From Augochlora pura (lineage: Eukaryota; Arthropoda; Insecta; Hymenoptera; Halictidae), in the NCBI RefSeq assembly GCF_028453695.1, contig NC_135772.1, forward strand, positions 1,364,001-1,428,000: DNA of 64,000 bases, in the 5' to 3' direction. The translations under genes were made by a program, and so were the position numbers. How positions within the stretch are numbered: position 1 is the stretch's first letter; each line of letters opens with the position of its first letter. The notes below the pieces were generated by a model. It saw only the letters and a list, made by a program, of their open reading frames with translations. It did not search any database and was not told the DNA's origin. Positions 1 to 11,749 of the stretch are shown here, in pieces.

Positions 1-249
1 CAATAACCAAATTGACCGTAGCCAAAACCAAGATGGAAAGACGGGACGGTAGGATCGTATATCGGGTCTTAACAATCTTAAAGAATAGTAAAAAGAAGCC
101 ACCAACCATTTTTGCGAACTTTATGCATTAAAACACGCTATTGAAACAACCACCGCTGACCATAATAAAAACTTCTGTGGCTCCGCTATCGGATCAATCC
201 AAAATATATGGTCAAGCGACCCTATCATCCAAGATTGTCAAAAATCTTA
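1..249 (+). repeat. Dispersed repeat, copy A (cut by window edge)
   Basis: This segment matches 29765-30013 almost base for base, in the same orientation and with the same 249-base length. The match starts at the first base of the window, so the true left end is not visible. I see no transposase, reverse transcriptase or terminal repeat in it, so its class is unknown. It could be an untranslated part of a retroelement or a small segmental duplication. Confidence 0.8.
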
Positions 250-341
250 TATCGCGTCTTAAAAATCTTAAAGAATAGTAAAAAGAAGCCACCAACCATT
301 TTTGCGAACTTTGTGCTTCAAAGCACGCTATTGAAACAACC
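245..341 (+). repeat. Internal direct duplication of copy A
   Basis: About 96 bases repeat bases 55-151 at an offset of exactly 190. The shared part runs from a TATATCG motif to TTGAAACAACC. The other copy of this repeat (29765-30013) lacks the second unit, so the duplication happened only here. Confidence 0.75.
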
Positions 342-1260
342 GGTCTTAACAATTCCTAAACAATCCACCAACTACCAAACAGAAACGAAGTCGAAGAAAC
401 CTCGTCGAGCCATTGAAAAATTCTATTTCGGATCCAGGGGGAGACGTTGAAGCGGCGGCGCGTCTCATTAGAACAGTTCGATGGACGCGAGGCGGGTTCG
501 CGCGGCGACGAAAGGATTAACGTGAGGGGGCAGAAGCTCGAGAGGTAGGGAACCGGAATGACAGTAATAACAGACCCGTCCGTCAAAACCTGAATTCCAT
601 GGCGGTCGCGCGCGCGGTAATCTACGGGGCAACGCCATTCACCGGGGCTACGCGCGCGCGCGCCAGTCAGTCAAGCTATTTTTTCTCGTTCCGTCGGCGC
701 GTACGCGCGATTGGCCTCTTTCAGAATTAGGCGGGCCGGACCTTCGGCAATTTCGAAAAACCGAGCGGCGCGCACGGCCCTCTCCTGGCAGACGCTGTCC
801 GACCGCTTTATTTTCTTTTTTCGGGGATAACAGACGCCGTGTTGCGCGGACGGCGGCGTCGTTACGCGGGCTTTCGCCGACGGTAAACTAAAATGGTCGG
901 CCCCCCCGGCCTGTCGATCATTCCCTACGCCGGTAATGAGTCCGTTTGCCCGGGGTATTTCCGTTCCCCTGTTATCGCCCGAGCCGCGTGTCCGCCGTAC
1001 GCGGGCGCGTGACAAGCCTGTTTATTTTGGTTGCCACCGATTTTTACGAAGACCATCCGGAGATCCGACGAAAGCCATCGGAAAACGATCTACGAGAGTC
1101 GGTTTACTCTTTTAGATCGGATCTGTTTTTCTTGCGCGTTGTTTGGGAAATATAGGATCGTGTATACTTCATCGCGTAATCGACACGCTTGCCACTTATT
1201 TAACGCTTTTTATTGATAACAGTCGCTTCGCGGTACGAGCTAAAACGCGCTCGAGTGCGG
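342..1260. other. CpG-dense block without a recognised gene
   Basis: The segment is rich in CG dinucleotides and GCGCG runs, against an AT-rich surround. Open frames exist on both strands but overlap each other, contain no domain I recognise, and look like the by-product of few stop codons in GC-rich DNA. The block could be a promoter or other regulatory region. Confidence 0.4.
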
Positions 1261-1371
1261 TGAACTTTTTTTAGAAATTGGAAGAACGTTTACATCTTGG
1301 CAACAAAGTTATTCTTCTAATTGTTTAGCTTTTAATTTTTATTCGATTTTTGTATTTTGTAGTTTTTATGT

Positions 1372-1535
1372 ATTTATTGTCTTTATTATCTTATTTATCA
1401 GTACTAAATTAAATTGTATTGCGATGTAAGCAGTATATTATATGCTTCGTTATAATATGTACAGTGTATGTACTTAGAATTAAATAAATTGATATTTATT
1501 AAAGTATCATATATATATTTAGAGCTATTTAATAT
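1372..1535 (+). repeat. AT-rich flank shared with 29050-29215 (inverted)
   Basis: The sequence next to the TTAA element at 1540 is repeated, reverse-complemented, next to the related element at 28371. Shared landmarks include TTGCGATGTAAGCA, TATAATATGTACAGTGTATG and TTTAGAGCTATTTAATATT. The repeat unit is therefore longer than the TTAA-bounded core. Confidence 0.75.
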
Positions 1536-1539
1536 TTAA

Positions 1540-2212
1540 CCAGTTAACTGTGATTGACGAGTATACTCGTCATGGAGAAGTGGCAAAATTTCGTGTATCG
1601 ACGAGTATACTTGTCATGCGTATAAATCAGTGACCATTAGCTATTTAAATTGCAATTTTTGAGAAGAACAAAACATATTCTCAAATTTCAAGATGTTTAG
1701 AATAGTTTGAGGCTACGCCGGAATAAAACAAACAAATGGAAAATATAAGTTTGAGATGATGTCATGCGTCCCCGTATGAACTGGTTGAAAAAGTTTACCA
1801 GTTCCCATAATGAATTTATTTATGTGCGATGATAACGTTTTTTCGATGTTAACCTAAAAGGGGCAAAGGCAAAAGTGAAAAAGTGGATTTATAAACTAGA
1901 AAGCTAACTCGTGAGCAGTGCAGCAACTTTGAGTTTTCGGTGATCTTGATCTTCATCTTGCTGTATCAAACCCCAAGAAGTGTGTGTCAGTGCATATCTT
2001 ACCAAGTGTCGGCGGTTCTTATCAAATAAGTACAGTTGCGACGTAAGAATTTCAAGTGTGTAAATATTATTTTTATAAAATAAACCCATCTTTTTCATCC
2101 AATATCTTAGCAGCGCAATTTACTCTGTGATTGACGAATATACTCGTCGTGGCTCGATTCTGGGGACACAAAACTGTCCGCACTTTTAAATGAGGTCGCC
2201 ACAGTTAACTGG
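1540..2212 (+). mobile_element. TTAA-flanked non-autonomous element, CCAGTTAACTGTG family, copy 1
   Basis: A 673-bp segment is bounded by TTAA at 1536-1539 and 2213-2216. Its ends are 13-bp terminal inverted repeats, CCAGTTAACTGTG. Just inside the left end is the perfect 16-bp palindrome GACGAGTATACTCGTC (1556-1571); degenerate copies lie near 1600 and 2135. There is no transposase; the only open frame, 64 residues at 1904-2098 on the minus strand, is not recognised and is broken in the other copy. TTAA targets and short inverted ends suggest mobilisation by a piggyBac-type transposase (inference). A second copy is at 28371-29045 in the opposite orientation. Confidence 0.75.
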
Positions 2213-2216
2213 TTAA

Positions 2217-2739
2217 AATTGATCGTGCTCCAAAGTTAGATTTTCCGTAAATTTCGACTAATCTTTCCGAGGAACGATAATAGTAATTTTTGGACCGGGG
2301 TGACACGTGGGCGGTAGTTAGGGACTTGGAGAAATGTCTCGTTCACGCGATATACATAGAATAATACGCGCCGCTATGATCCCCCATACCGCTCAAAGTT
2401 TTCTTCGTGGAAGCCCCGGGTACTACGTGGAGCAACTCAAATTAGACTAATCCGCGCGCACCGTCATCAGCTCGTAGATGATGCATTAAGTTACTCCATT
2501 TGAAACAATGGACCACGGATACGCGGCCAACTGTGCGTGAACTGCGGAGAGAGACCGAGCGACTTTGCCCTCCGCGCTCCATTGACTCTCTCCCCGCCCG
2601 ATGAAACTTCCTATATTTCATGCGGAAAGGGAAATTGCCGGGACGAGTATTTCCTTGCAACGGCGGAACCCGCCTTTAATTGTAATCGAAGTCATCGTCT
2701 TACCGCGTAACAATTCAATCACCTTTTAGGCAACACATG
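2217..2739. other. Spacer with a moderately GC-rich core
   Basis: The part at 2280-2660 is GC-richer and includes a GA/CG-rich stretch near 2540-2600. I see no gene, RNA or repeat that I can support. Confidence 0.4.
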
Positions 2740-3155
2740 TTTTCGCGTTGAATAGCGTCGCTTCTACCGTGATGTTTAAACTCCGACAAATTTGTATAGT
2801 AAAAATGAATTAGTAGAAATTAAAGAGGAGACTTTGCTCTTTAAAACAAGCTGAGCGGCATTGTTGTACGATTTTTTACGACAAAGTTGCAATACGCTGA
2901 ATTTTCTTTATTTTAGCGCTGGCTATTTAAATTGTAATTTTAGAATAGTCGATGAGGTCGAAAGGGTCTTTTGGCTTTTCGATAATTTTTAAATTACCCC
3001 GAACAGTCGAATTAATAAACAATTAGTACAAATTAAAGAGGAGACTTTGCTCTTTAAAACAAGCTAAGCCGCATTGTTCTACAATTTTTTTGCAACGCTG
3101 TTGCAACGCGTTGAATTTATTCGATTTTACCTTTGACTATTTAAATTATTTCTTA
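2740..3155 (-). repeat. 174-bp-family satellite, left location
   Basis: Two units about 213 bp apart share TTAAAGAGGAGACTTTGCTC, at 2820 and 3033, followed by related sequence. Reverse-complemented, they match the units at 7347-7770, including GATGTTTAAACTCCG, AATTAATAAACAATTA and the AGACTTTGCTCT box. Divergence is moderate. Confidence 0.75.
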
Positions 3156-4110
3156 TCAATTATTATTCCTACAACCTATCTGTTGAAAGTTTGAATGAAA
3201 ACTTAAATGCACTTTATTAATAATTCAATTTATACTCCAGAACATTCGCGTATCCAGTGGAATAAATGATATATGACAGAACTACAGAGATACAGAGAAA
3301 AATATAACAGTGTTAGTGATAATCCGAGGTGGCAACCTCACAGTCCGATTTCTGCTTTAGAATTGAAAAGTGTCCGGGCCTTCGTCGCCAATGGCTCACC
3401 TTCAAAATGGCCATCAAACATCTCGGTGGGTCTGTTTTCCATCGCTTGTCATCGTTGAAACTCCAACACTACCACAATCCCCATTTTGAACTTCCTAAAA
3501 AGCACGGAATATTGTAACAACAAAACAGAATGTGTACCTAATTATAACACAATTTTATTATACGCACATTAACATAACTTCTCTAAAAAACAAAATTAAA
3601 AAAAATATAAATGAATATTCGACAATTAACTAGCGAAGAAGACTACGATTCTCGCTATAGTTTCGTTCTACCAATGCTAAACACCGCCAAACAAATCCGC
3701 GCGACACCGGCGCCGAGTTCGAGATATTAATTACGAAGACTCGCGCGCATCGTTTCCTGTTGTTCGATAAAGTTCGCAGGTTGGATTAATTCGCGTACGC
3801 CGGCTCGCGCACGAAATCGCCGGCCGATATCATATTGATCACCGGCTACGGAATAGATAATCGCGTTTTCTCCCGGGAACAGGTCCCCGTATAACGCGAT
3901 TCGAAGGCTCCGACCGTCATAGAGTCGAGAGTTTCCCAGCGTGTTTGACACGCGCCGCGCTCTAACCAGCTATTGTTAACACCATATTTCAGCGGATAAC
4001 GAGAGAACGCGCCGGTTAACGCGGCAGCGGGCCCATAGGGGTGACTGGAAACGATTTCGCGGCTGTCTATGAACACCGGTACATTAACAAACATTTTTCG
4101 GTAATGGTTG
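3156..4110. other. AT-rich spacer and a CpG-dense block (about 3640-4110)
   Basis: The first half is AT-rich, with a short less AT-rich patch at 3330-3500 whose open frames match no known domain. The 3640-4110 part is rich in CG and carries overlapping frames on both strands that I do not recognise. Confidence 0.35.
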
Positions 4111-5597
4111 GCGAGCTGTTTTTAGTCGGCTCCGATGGTCGAATGGGATTTTGGAAATATTTCGTGGTACTCGTAGCAATAAATAAAGACAATACAAATA
4201 AAGCAAAGGGTAAAAGACGACGAATAAGTGGCGAATAATAAGAAATTAAATAATAGTAGGGAATGAAATGTTAATTGATAAGTAATTGTATAGTATATAG
4301 AATTATTTATATATATGGAATATATAGAATATAGTTTATAGCACATATAGTTGTATATACAATATAGTAAACAGGATAACAGGACATAAAATACATTTTA
4401 CATTATATACAACAGTGTATAGAATATAAAATAAGAAATTCATAAAATATATATTGCAAGATATATAATAGTTTATAAAATATATTAAATAGTCTATTTT
4501 ATTTTTAACATTGCACTGTGTTTATAACATTGTATTATGTTCAAATTATGATCGAATAAAACAATAGTTAAAATATATATAATTATCAAGAATGCTAAAT
4601 TTACCATAGAAAATCATACGCTACTGCGTCAAGTATTGCTCTTTATTTTAAATAAATTATTCTCTGATATTTGTCAATGATTTAATTATGTCCAAACGAT
4701 CTTACATTACACACGAATTTTGACTACCGATCGCAGAAACTATACTGTATACATTTCTGTCGTTCTCGCGCCGAGGTATGTATCATTCGTCGCGAAGCTT
4801 AGAATCATAATTAAATTCTGTTTGCGACGGAGCTCGTTAATAGCGCTCCCGAAACAGCTTTGCGCGTAGACCGCCCCCCCCCCCCCCCCCCCCGCGCGAG
4901 TTTATATCGTTCAGCCAAGGAAATACCTTTGATTCGAGCCACTTGATTTTATTCCCTCAACGCTGTAACGCTCCAACGATCATTTCAATTTATTTCGTGT
5001 CTCGATTGATGATGGTTTAACCAGGAACCTGTTGGTTAAAGTACGATTTTAACCACTGTGTTCTTGTTAATGTTTCCGATGAGTAGAATCAGTCAACAGT
5101 GGTGAGACAAATTCAAGTGCATTTAATTGACAAGTTAAAGGATGTTATATAATAATTATTGTATAATGTTATCGTGGAATATTACTATATACTATTATCG
5201 TATAATAATATTATATAATATTATCATATACTAATATCGTATAATAAGGTTAAATAATAATATCGTATAATAATATTATATATTAATAGTGTTGACTATC
5301 ATAACGATGTTACAACATGTTGTAAATATATAATAAACAAGTTAAACAAGTTTACAATCAGTAAACTTACGATTATATTATAAATAAATTGTTTGCGATC
5401 ATTGTAAAATATAGATGATGAACTAATTAAAATTGCTCTAGTTTTATGAATAATTTATATTTGAGGTTATGTGAATGCTATAATATTTTGGATCGTTGGA
5501 TTCGTTTTGACCTAGATAATTATATAGCGATAATAGAAAAAGCAATATTTAATTAAAAAATTACTTCGATGCCCTTCGAAGTTGAAAAGTTATAATT
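4111..5597. other. AT-rich DNA with degenerate TATA/ATAAT repeats
   Basis: At 4260-4500 the DNA is TATA-rich. At 5130-5290 there is a degenerate ATAATATTATCGTAT repeat. A small CG-richer patch lies at 4700-4910. No gene is visible. Confidence 0.5.
4874..4893 (+). repeat. Homopolymer of 20 C
   Basis: An uninterrupted run of C sits in a CG-rich patch. Its exact length may be a sequencing or assembly estimate. Confidence 0.85.
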
Positions 5598-6090
5598 AGC
5601 ATTAAGTAAATAAAAAAAATAAGCATTAAGTGACATATTAACATATAAGCATTAAGCAATATATTAATATATAAGCATTAAGTAATATATTAACATATTA
5701 TTATTATAACACATTATTATATTAACATAATGCTTATATATCACTATCTTGTTTAACTTTTATACATTATTATATTATTTAATGATTATATGTTAATATA
5801 TTGTGTAATACTTATATATTAACATGTTGACGATATGTTATTATAATATATAATGTATTACTTATATTGCTATAAGTAATATATTAACATGTAAGCATTA
5901 ACTAATATATCAATATATAAGCATTAAACAATATATTAATACATGAGCATTAAACAATATATTAATATATAATCATTAAATAGTATATTAATATATGAGC
6001 ATTAAGAAATATATTAATATATCAGCATTAAGAAATATATTATTATACAAACATCGTACAATATGTTAACAAAACAGCACTAAAAATCTG
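5598..6090 (+). repeat. 26-bp AT-rich minisatellite, forward location
   Basis: The repeating unit is close to ATAAGCATTAAGCAATATATTAAT. The middle (about 5700-5880) contains diverged and reverse-oriented units such as AATGCTTATATAT. The same unit, reverse-complemented, forms the array at 9607-10030. Confidence 0.85.
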
Positions 6091-6331
6091 TATCACAAAT
6101 CATGCTTCTTAAAATATAGTAAAGGATTAAAAAAGCCACAAATTGCAGATTTCAATCCTTCTATACGGAACAACTTTAAAAAACGACAATATTTCGTTAA
6201 TCGGAACAGAAACTTTTCCATAATTGTCGACGGCTCGAGGGCTCGCTGTTTTCTAAGCAGATATCATATTTTTAGAAGGGACACGCGATACCGCAGCTAC
6301 GCTGCTTGTTAATCGCTTGTTCGCGAAGTGT

Positions 6332-6370
<39 letters not shown>

Positions 6371-6793
6371 TCTCTCTCGCGCGGCCGCTTCCAAACTCTT
6401 AATAGACACGCGCGCGAAACATACCACGGTTTGCCAGCGCGCGGATTGCCGCGCATGATTAATGAACGGGCGACGATGTAGCAAAAGCTTGCATTTTTGA
6501 ACGACGGTGTTGTCGAGTAGCGAAACCGAATTAGAGCGCCGCGATTTATGCCAAAAACCGTGCTAGGGAAACCTCGTGGCTTGTAAACAACGCGGCCGGC
6601 ACGCGAGGAACCGACGCCGCTTTAGAAAGGGTTCGCTTTAGATTTAGGGAATAGTCGATCATTGTTGTGCGATGTCACGTGGTTCTCACGTCGGCGAGTT
6701 TCTCAATTTTTTGAAAATTGGAGAAGAAGATTTCGGAAGTAGTTCATTGATGATTAAGATTGAGTTGAGGTTATGTGTGAGGTTGTTGTTATT
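6091..6793. other. CpG-dense block (about 6230-6670)
   Basis: The block is GC-rich with many CG steps and contains the CT tract at 6334-6378. Frames within it are short and low in complexity. No gene is supported. Confidence 0.4.
6334..6378 (+). repeat. (CT)n microsatellite
   Basis: About 22 CT steps with two TTT interruptions, inside a CpG-dense block. The complementary GA strand resembles GAGA-factor targets known from insect promoters; binding here is inference only. Confidence 0.9.
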
Positions 6794-6845
6794 TTAATCC
6801 TTTCCACTCGAGTGGTGACTCTGAGGCGCCGCTAGAAATTGCTAT
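6794..6845 (+). mobile_element. Single left end of a CACTCGAGTG-family TTAA element
   Basis: TTAA at 6794 is followed by TCCTTTCCACTCGAGTGG and then GACTCTGAGGCGCCGCTAGA. This is the same order as the ends at 36279 and 15968. I could not find a matching right end downstream, so the element is probably truncated or decayed. Confidence 0.6.
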
Positions 6846-7346
6846 ACTGTTTCTAAAAACAATTGCAATAGTAAGATGTAATTATTGTAGACATAGTAAT
6901 TATGTACTATTTATTTTTAGACACTTATACACTATATAACAATTACAACTATATAACATAGTGTATAATACAATTATACACTATACCATTTCTAATAATA
7001 ATTGCAATAGTAAGATGTTATTATTATATACATAATAAGCATAGATATCACCACATCTCAATATTTAATGCAAATTGCTACAAAACAACAAAGTATTTCT
7101 AAATAACCTTTCCCTTTTCAAACTTAATATCCCAATTTTGTTTCGTTTATTTGTTTGGTGCTTAATTTTGGTGTACACAATTTTCTATATATTCTCTTCC
7201 GCTATAAACAATTCTATTTACCGTACCATAATTTTCTAAAACGATGAAATTTTATAATTACTCTAATTGATCTGCGATCTTTCAGAAAGACTACGATTTT
7301 TATAAATAAGAAAACTACATATATATATATATAGAGGGAGATAAAT

Positions 7347-7770
7347 AGAGCAAAGTGTCTACTTTAATTTGCACTAATCCATTTTTGCTATAGAAATTTG
7401 GCGGAGTTTAAACATCGTGGGAGAAGCGATGCTTCCTATGCCTCCAACATTGTTAAACATCGAAATATCATAATTCTGTTAAAAAAAAAGTGTACCATAA
7501 TAAAGATTAGCTTGTTTTATAGAGCAAAGTCTGTACTTTAATTTGCACTAATTCATTTATGCTATAGAAATTTAGCGGAGATTAGATATTATAAGAGGAG
7601 CGATGCTTTCTATGCCTCCAACATTGTTAAACATCGAAATATCATAATTCTGTTAAAAAAAAGTGTACCATAATGAAAATTAGCTTGTATTATAGAGCAA
7701 AGTCTCTACTTTAATTTCTTGTAATTGTTTATTAATTTGACAGTTCGGGGGATTTTAAAAATTGTCGGAA
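7347..7770 (+). repeat. 174-bp satellite, right location
   Basis: Two full units and a partial third start at 7347, 7521 and 7694, each beginning AGAGCAAAGT. The units share CTATGCCTCCAACATTG and GAAATATCATAATTCTG and are nearly identical. The family recurs inverted at 2740-3155. No coding frame is kept. Confidence 0.9.
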
Positions 7771-8231
7771 TGTCAGGAGAAAATATTGTATAATTTCATT
7801 AACGAGAGACAAAAACCGCAAGTTAATTTTTCCACTCCCTTGACACACTCTACCAAATCTGAATGCATTAAATCCATAAATACACATTTCACAAAATAAA
7901 AACTGCATATTTTATTGAAGCATACAACACATTCTAAATCGTATGGAAAATGGTCGTACCCGATGCCGGTCTCCTAGATCATCCTGTACCCCGTTGTCAA
8001 AAGCTCTCTCGCGAACCCTTACCCGCGAACTCTCGCGAACACTCTATCCATCGTGGCACTATTACTATACGAGGCGTTGCGCTGAAAATTCACACACGGC
8101 CAGTCCTCGTTTATATAAAGATTGTCCTAAGCGTTAAATAAAAACTATGCTCAATAAAACAGTGTCTTTTTTTTAAACAAAAAATGTTGCTTCCAGCTTT
8201 AATATTGACAGATATGGAATTCTGTTATTTA
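7771..8231. other. Spacer, A/C-biased, with two overlapping short frames
   Basis: The + strand is rich in A and C at 7800-7945. Two overlapping frames of about 64 residues at 7943-8141 show no known motif and sit in a small CG-richer patch. I do not call a gene. Confidence 0.4.
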
Positions 8232-8244
8232 TACAAGTTAGCAC

Positions 8245-8330
8245 GTGGACGCCGTATATATCCGGCGCTCGTCCATACCGGTCGTCACATGGATGCCGGA
8301 TATATACGGCGCTCGTACCGAGAGGGTTAA
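8245..8330 (-). mobile_element. Terminal segment of a TTAA element with long hairpin
   Basis: Read on the minus strand from TTAA (8327-8330), the end starts CCCTCTCGGTACGAGC. It then carries two mutually inverted blocks, GCCGTATATATCCGGC at 8251-8266 and its exact reverse complement at 8295-8310. They can pair across a 28-base loop. The C-rich end next to TTAA and the palindromic arms resemble the other TTAA elements here. No opposite end was located. Confidence 0.5.
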
Positions 8331-8886
8331 TGAAGTCCGTTAAAGCGAAATAGCTGTATCGCTCCGATGCGTAACGCTGTCCGCGAAAATCTAATACGAG
8401 ATTAAAATGCGGGCATCGCCGACGAGGGGGTAGTAGGGTGGACGAGGATCGCGGGGGTAATAGGTGGAGGAGGTGGTGGAGGCCGTGAGCACATGTTTTT
8501 AATTAATTCTCGAACGTTAAGGTTATCCGACCGGGCAGGATACTTAAAGAATTCTTAACGGCATCGAATAAACCGGCGCTCGGTCGCTCGCGCATGCGCG
8601 CGCGCGCGTTCCTCCGCTATTTACCCGGTCGCGTTTTAGTCTCTCCCAAGTACGGTAATAAATCTCCTCCGGGCGGTATAACCCACCTCCTATATATATA
8701 TCCTGTATATATATACATATACATATATATATACTTTCTTTCCTTTCGCCGAGATTCTCCGAGGGCCTGGATTTAATTAAAATATTCTATGCGCTTCTTA
8801 TTCCGACATGAAGTGCGCGCAACGGCGGCGCGCCGTGCTATATTCTTTCTAGTGTAATATTCATTTCGCGGAACGCAGCGAGAAAC

Positions 8887-8909
8887 GGGGCGGGGGGAGG
8901 GGGGGGGGG
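8887..8909 (+). repeat. G-run, potential G-quadruplex
   Basis: Runs of 4, 6 and 11 G are separated by single bases, which could fold as a G-quadruplex. It lies in a CpG-dense block. Confidence 0.7.
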
Positions 8910-9054
8910 AGAAAAAAAGCGATGGTAAAACGGTCGCGTACCAAAGAGAGCGCCGCGCGCGCCTACCTACCCTTCTAACGTAGCTACCCCCGGGTCAATA
9001 CAACGTGTATATTAAAAACTAGTGAAAAGGAGCGAGAGAGGGAGGGGGAGGGGA

Positions 9055-9074
9055 GGTGGTGGTGGTGGTGGTGA
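9055..9074 (+). repeat. (GGT)n microsatellite
   Basis: About six GGT units follow a G-rich GGGAGG run. It explains a run of six His in a spurious minus-strand frame. Confidence 0.9.
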
Positions 9075-9606
9075 GAGAGAATTGGCGCGAATAATGGAAC
9101 GTTTCGCGTGCGCATTGTTCGATACACGGGGGCGGCGACGGCAAAGGAAGTAGCGCGACGCGGGGCGGCGGTGGTCGAGTACGGCCCCCGGAACACACCG
9201 TTTGTGTCCACGCTGATTGATCCGGCGCGCGGTTCTATTACCTGGCCGGGGAACATCCTCCGGGCATTTCGCGTGCCAACCTCGTCGAAAGAGAGTCTAT
9301 TGAAATATTTCAATCGAATTCGGCCGGGGCCGATGTTATTTAGAGACAACGCTGCGGGGGTGTGGACGCGGCGCCAATTATCTTCTCTGTTCTTTGACGC
9401 GCGGGTCGTTTCTTGTCCGGTTGGTATCGCGTTGGTTTTAGGGGTGGTTGGAGGCTTGGTAATGCTTATTTGATGTTTGGGACGGGTTTGCGGGGGTTGT
9501 TGGGATTTTTGTATTGTTTGGGGTTTGTTACTTTTGGGTGGTGGAAGGATGGTGTTGAGATGGTCTAGAAATGGCCTAGGAATGGCTTCGAAACGTCCTC
9601 TGTTAT

Positions 9607-10030
9607 AAATTGATATATTATTTAATGCTTATATGTTAATATATTACTTAATGCTTATATGTTAATATATTATTTAATGCTTACATGTTAATGTATTATT
9701 TAATTCTTACATATTAGTATATTTCTTAATACTGATATATTAATACTATATTGAATAATTTTATTTTAATATATCGATGAATTCTGACATATTAATATAT
9801 CATTTAATGCTTATATATTAATATATTGTTTAATGCTTATATATCAATATATCGTTTAAAGCTTATATATTAATATATTAATTGATGCTTACATGTTAAT
9901 ATATTACTGAATGCTTATATATTAATATATTATTTAACGGTTATATATTAATATATTATTTAACGCTTACATGTTAATATATTATATAATACCTATTACA
10001 CCTTAACATATTATGTAATACCTATATATT
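9607..10030 (-). repeat. 26-bp AT-rich minisatellite, inverted location
   Basis: The unit TAATGCTTATATGTTAATATAT repeats about 16 times. It is the reverse complement of the unit at 5598-6090, about 4 kb away. Transcripts of the two could pair. Confidence 0.85.
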
Positions 10031-10454
10031 TTAGTAATTCTTATAGTTCCTAATTGCGACGTTAACTGTGAATGTTATTTCGTTCTTTTAACCATTTGCC
10101 TTACGCTTTCTTTCAGAGCTAAGCCGATCGTTTCTTCTTTGTTTCTAATAGATTCCTATATAAAAAGGCGAATTTGTATTAATTGCATGCTAAACTCTAC
10201 TTTAATATTGAAATATTGATAATGGAAATATAAAATCTTATTTTCATTTAAATGAAGCAAGATTTGGAATGTTTAAAATCTTTGCAACGAGTTTGACACG
10301 GTATTATAGCAACAAGACACGCGATCAGTATAAATTATTTTTCTGGTAATGAACAATGTCTAAACTGTAAATTTATCTGCAAAATAAAAATCGTTAAATA
10401 GTAAATATTCTTCAAAGTTACGTTTTCTATTTATACAGAATTCGAAAATCATTA
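10031..10454. other. AT-rich spacer
   Basis: No gene, repeat or motif that I can support was seen here. Confidence 0.5.
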
Positions 10455-10458
10455 TTAA

Positions 10459-10678
10459 CCCTTTTCACTCGAAGCCAGTTCAACTGCAAGTCTAAAATAA
10501 TTTTTCTAGCTTCTAGTATTTCCATATTATATAATAAAATTCGTCACTCATATAACAATTACGCCTTCAACAATTTTTTTAATATAAACTACCGCAATAT
10601 CTACAATAAATAATTTTGCTACGCGTTACAACAATTCTAATAGCGCCGCAGCAGAGTTTGTCACTCGAGTGCAAAGGG
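10459..10678 (+). mobile_element. CACTCGAGTG-family TTAA element, 220 bp
   Basis: TTAA lies at 10455-10458 and 10679-10682. The left end is CCCTTTTCACTCGAAG; the right end, reverse-complemented, is CCCTTTGCACTCGAGTGAC. The interior is AT-rich and non-coding. Length equals that of the element at 15968-16187. The class is inferred from TTAA flanks and ends. Confidence 0.75.
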
Positions 10679-10682
10679 TTAA

Positions 10683-10970
10683 TTAATTTTATATATTTAT
10701 AATGATTATCAATTTATAATTTCATTCTCTCTAGTCAGACTCGAGATGGAGATTTATAATTTGATTTATGTATAATACCTATTAATTTATAATTTTATTC
10801 TCTTTAGTCAAACTAACGAGTCAGACTCGAGATGGAGATTTATAATAATGATTAATTTGCAAATTTATTCTCTCTAGTCAGACTAATTAGTTATAGGCGA
10901 GATAGAGATATATAATTTTATTTATATATAACAATTATCAATTTACAATTTTATTCTCTCGTCACCGATA
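10683..10970 (+). repeat. Tandem repeat of about 80 bp, 3-4 units
   Basis: Each unit contains ATTTTATTCTCTCTAGTCAG, then CGAGATGGAGATTTATAA. Units differ by insertions such as an extra ACGAGTCAGACT. Non-coding. Confidence 0.8.
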
Positions 10971-11709
10971 TTTAAACATTCGACTAAGGCATAGACACAC
11001 GATAAATATAAAATTCCTTTCTGCTCTAAGAAACTGGCGCGATCGAGAAACTCCAATCATAATAATTGTTAAAAAAATGGCAAAGGTTTAGATCGGCCGA
11101 GTTTATCCAGTATCTCGCGGCAGTTAATTAAACGAGCCGGACAAATGGCGCGAAGCACTCACCACACTTCGTAAATCCGTTAACGCGTGCGATCCCTAAA
11201 TTTCTAAGCCCCGTGCTCCGCAAAAAGTTGCGAAACTACCGAGTTCAGCGAAAAAGGGACGATTCCCGCGGCGCCGTTACAGCGATTTACGGCGGTGCTT
11301 TTCCGGACCCGTGGCCGCCCCGTACCCGGATCGGCCCGCGATCGTAATTTCCCTGACTAATGTGCTTAGGCGTCGTCAACCTGTGCCCTTTCTATCGACG
11401 AGGCCCGGTCTCCGAACGCGAAACGCGCGCGCGCACACAGCCGCGCGGCACGCCGAAAATAGACCCCGGCCCGCACGCTCTTTCTTTTCATTGGAATAGC
11501 GATATTGCGCCCGACCGGAAGAGATTTCGCAGCGTCGAGTGGCTTCGACGCGCGCTCTCTCTCTCTCTCTCTCTTCTCGCCGCGCGCGCGTTCCGATATC
11601 GAACTCGCCAGGAAAACTGCAATTTTCTTCGTCACGATTATCGCGGACTTTTTTCCGACCTTCTATTCGCTAGTTTTCCCCTGTACGAAGTTCTTTCGAC
11701 TCTCCTTCT

Positions 11710-11749
<40 letters not shown>

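Larger units (their letters stand above)
8331..9606. other. CpG-dense block followed by G/T-rich DNA
   Basis: CG-rich sequence spans about 8340-9430 and includes a TATATA patch at 8690-8735. Two 121-residue frames lie opposite each other at 8984-9349 (minus) and 9108-9473 (plus). Neither shows a known domain, and the minus one encodes a His run from the GGT repeat. From 9430 to 9600 the + strand becomes strongly G/T-rich. Confidence 0.4.

Noticed and set aside
1904..2098. 64-residue frame inside the TTAA element as a transposase fragment
   Set aside because: The related copy at 28371 has a stop in the same frame and no transposase motif is present.
3273..3517. Two overlapping short frames in a less AT-rich patch
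   Set aside because: About 60 residues each, no domain, no splice sites that I can support.
4874..4893. Poly-C run as a functional G-quadruplex
   Set aside because: A pure homopolymer of round length may be an assembly artefact; there is no other supporting feature.
8984..9473. Two opposed 121-residue frames
   Set aside because: They overlap on opposite strands in CpG-rich DNA; the His run comes from a GGT microsatellite and no motif is present.
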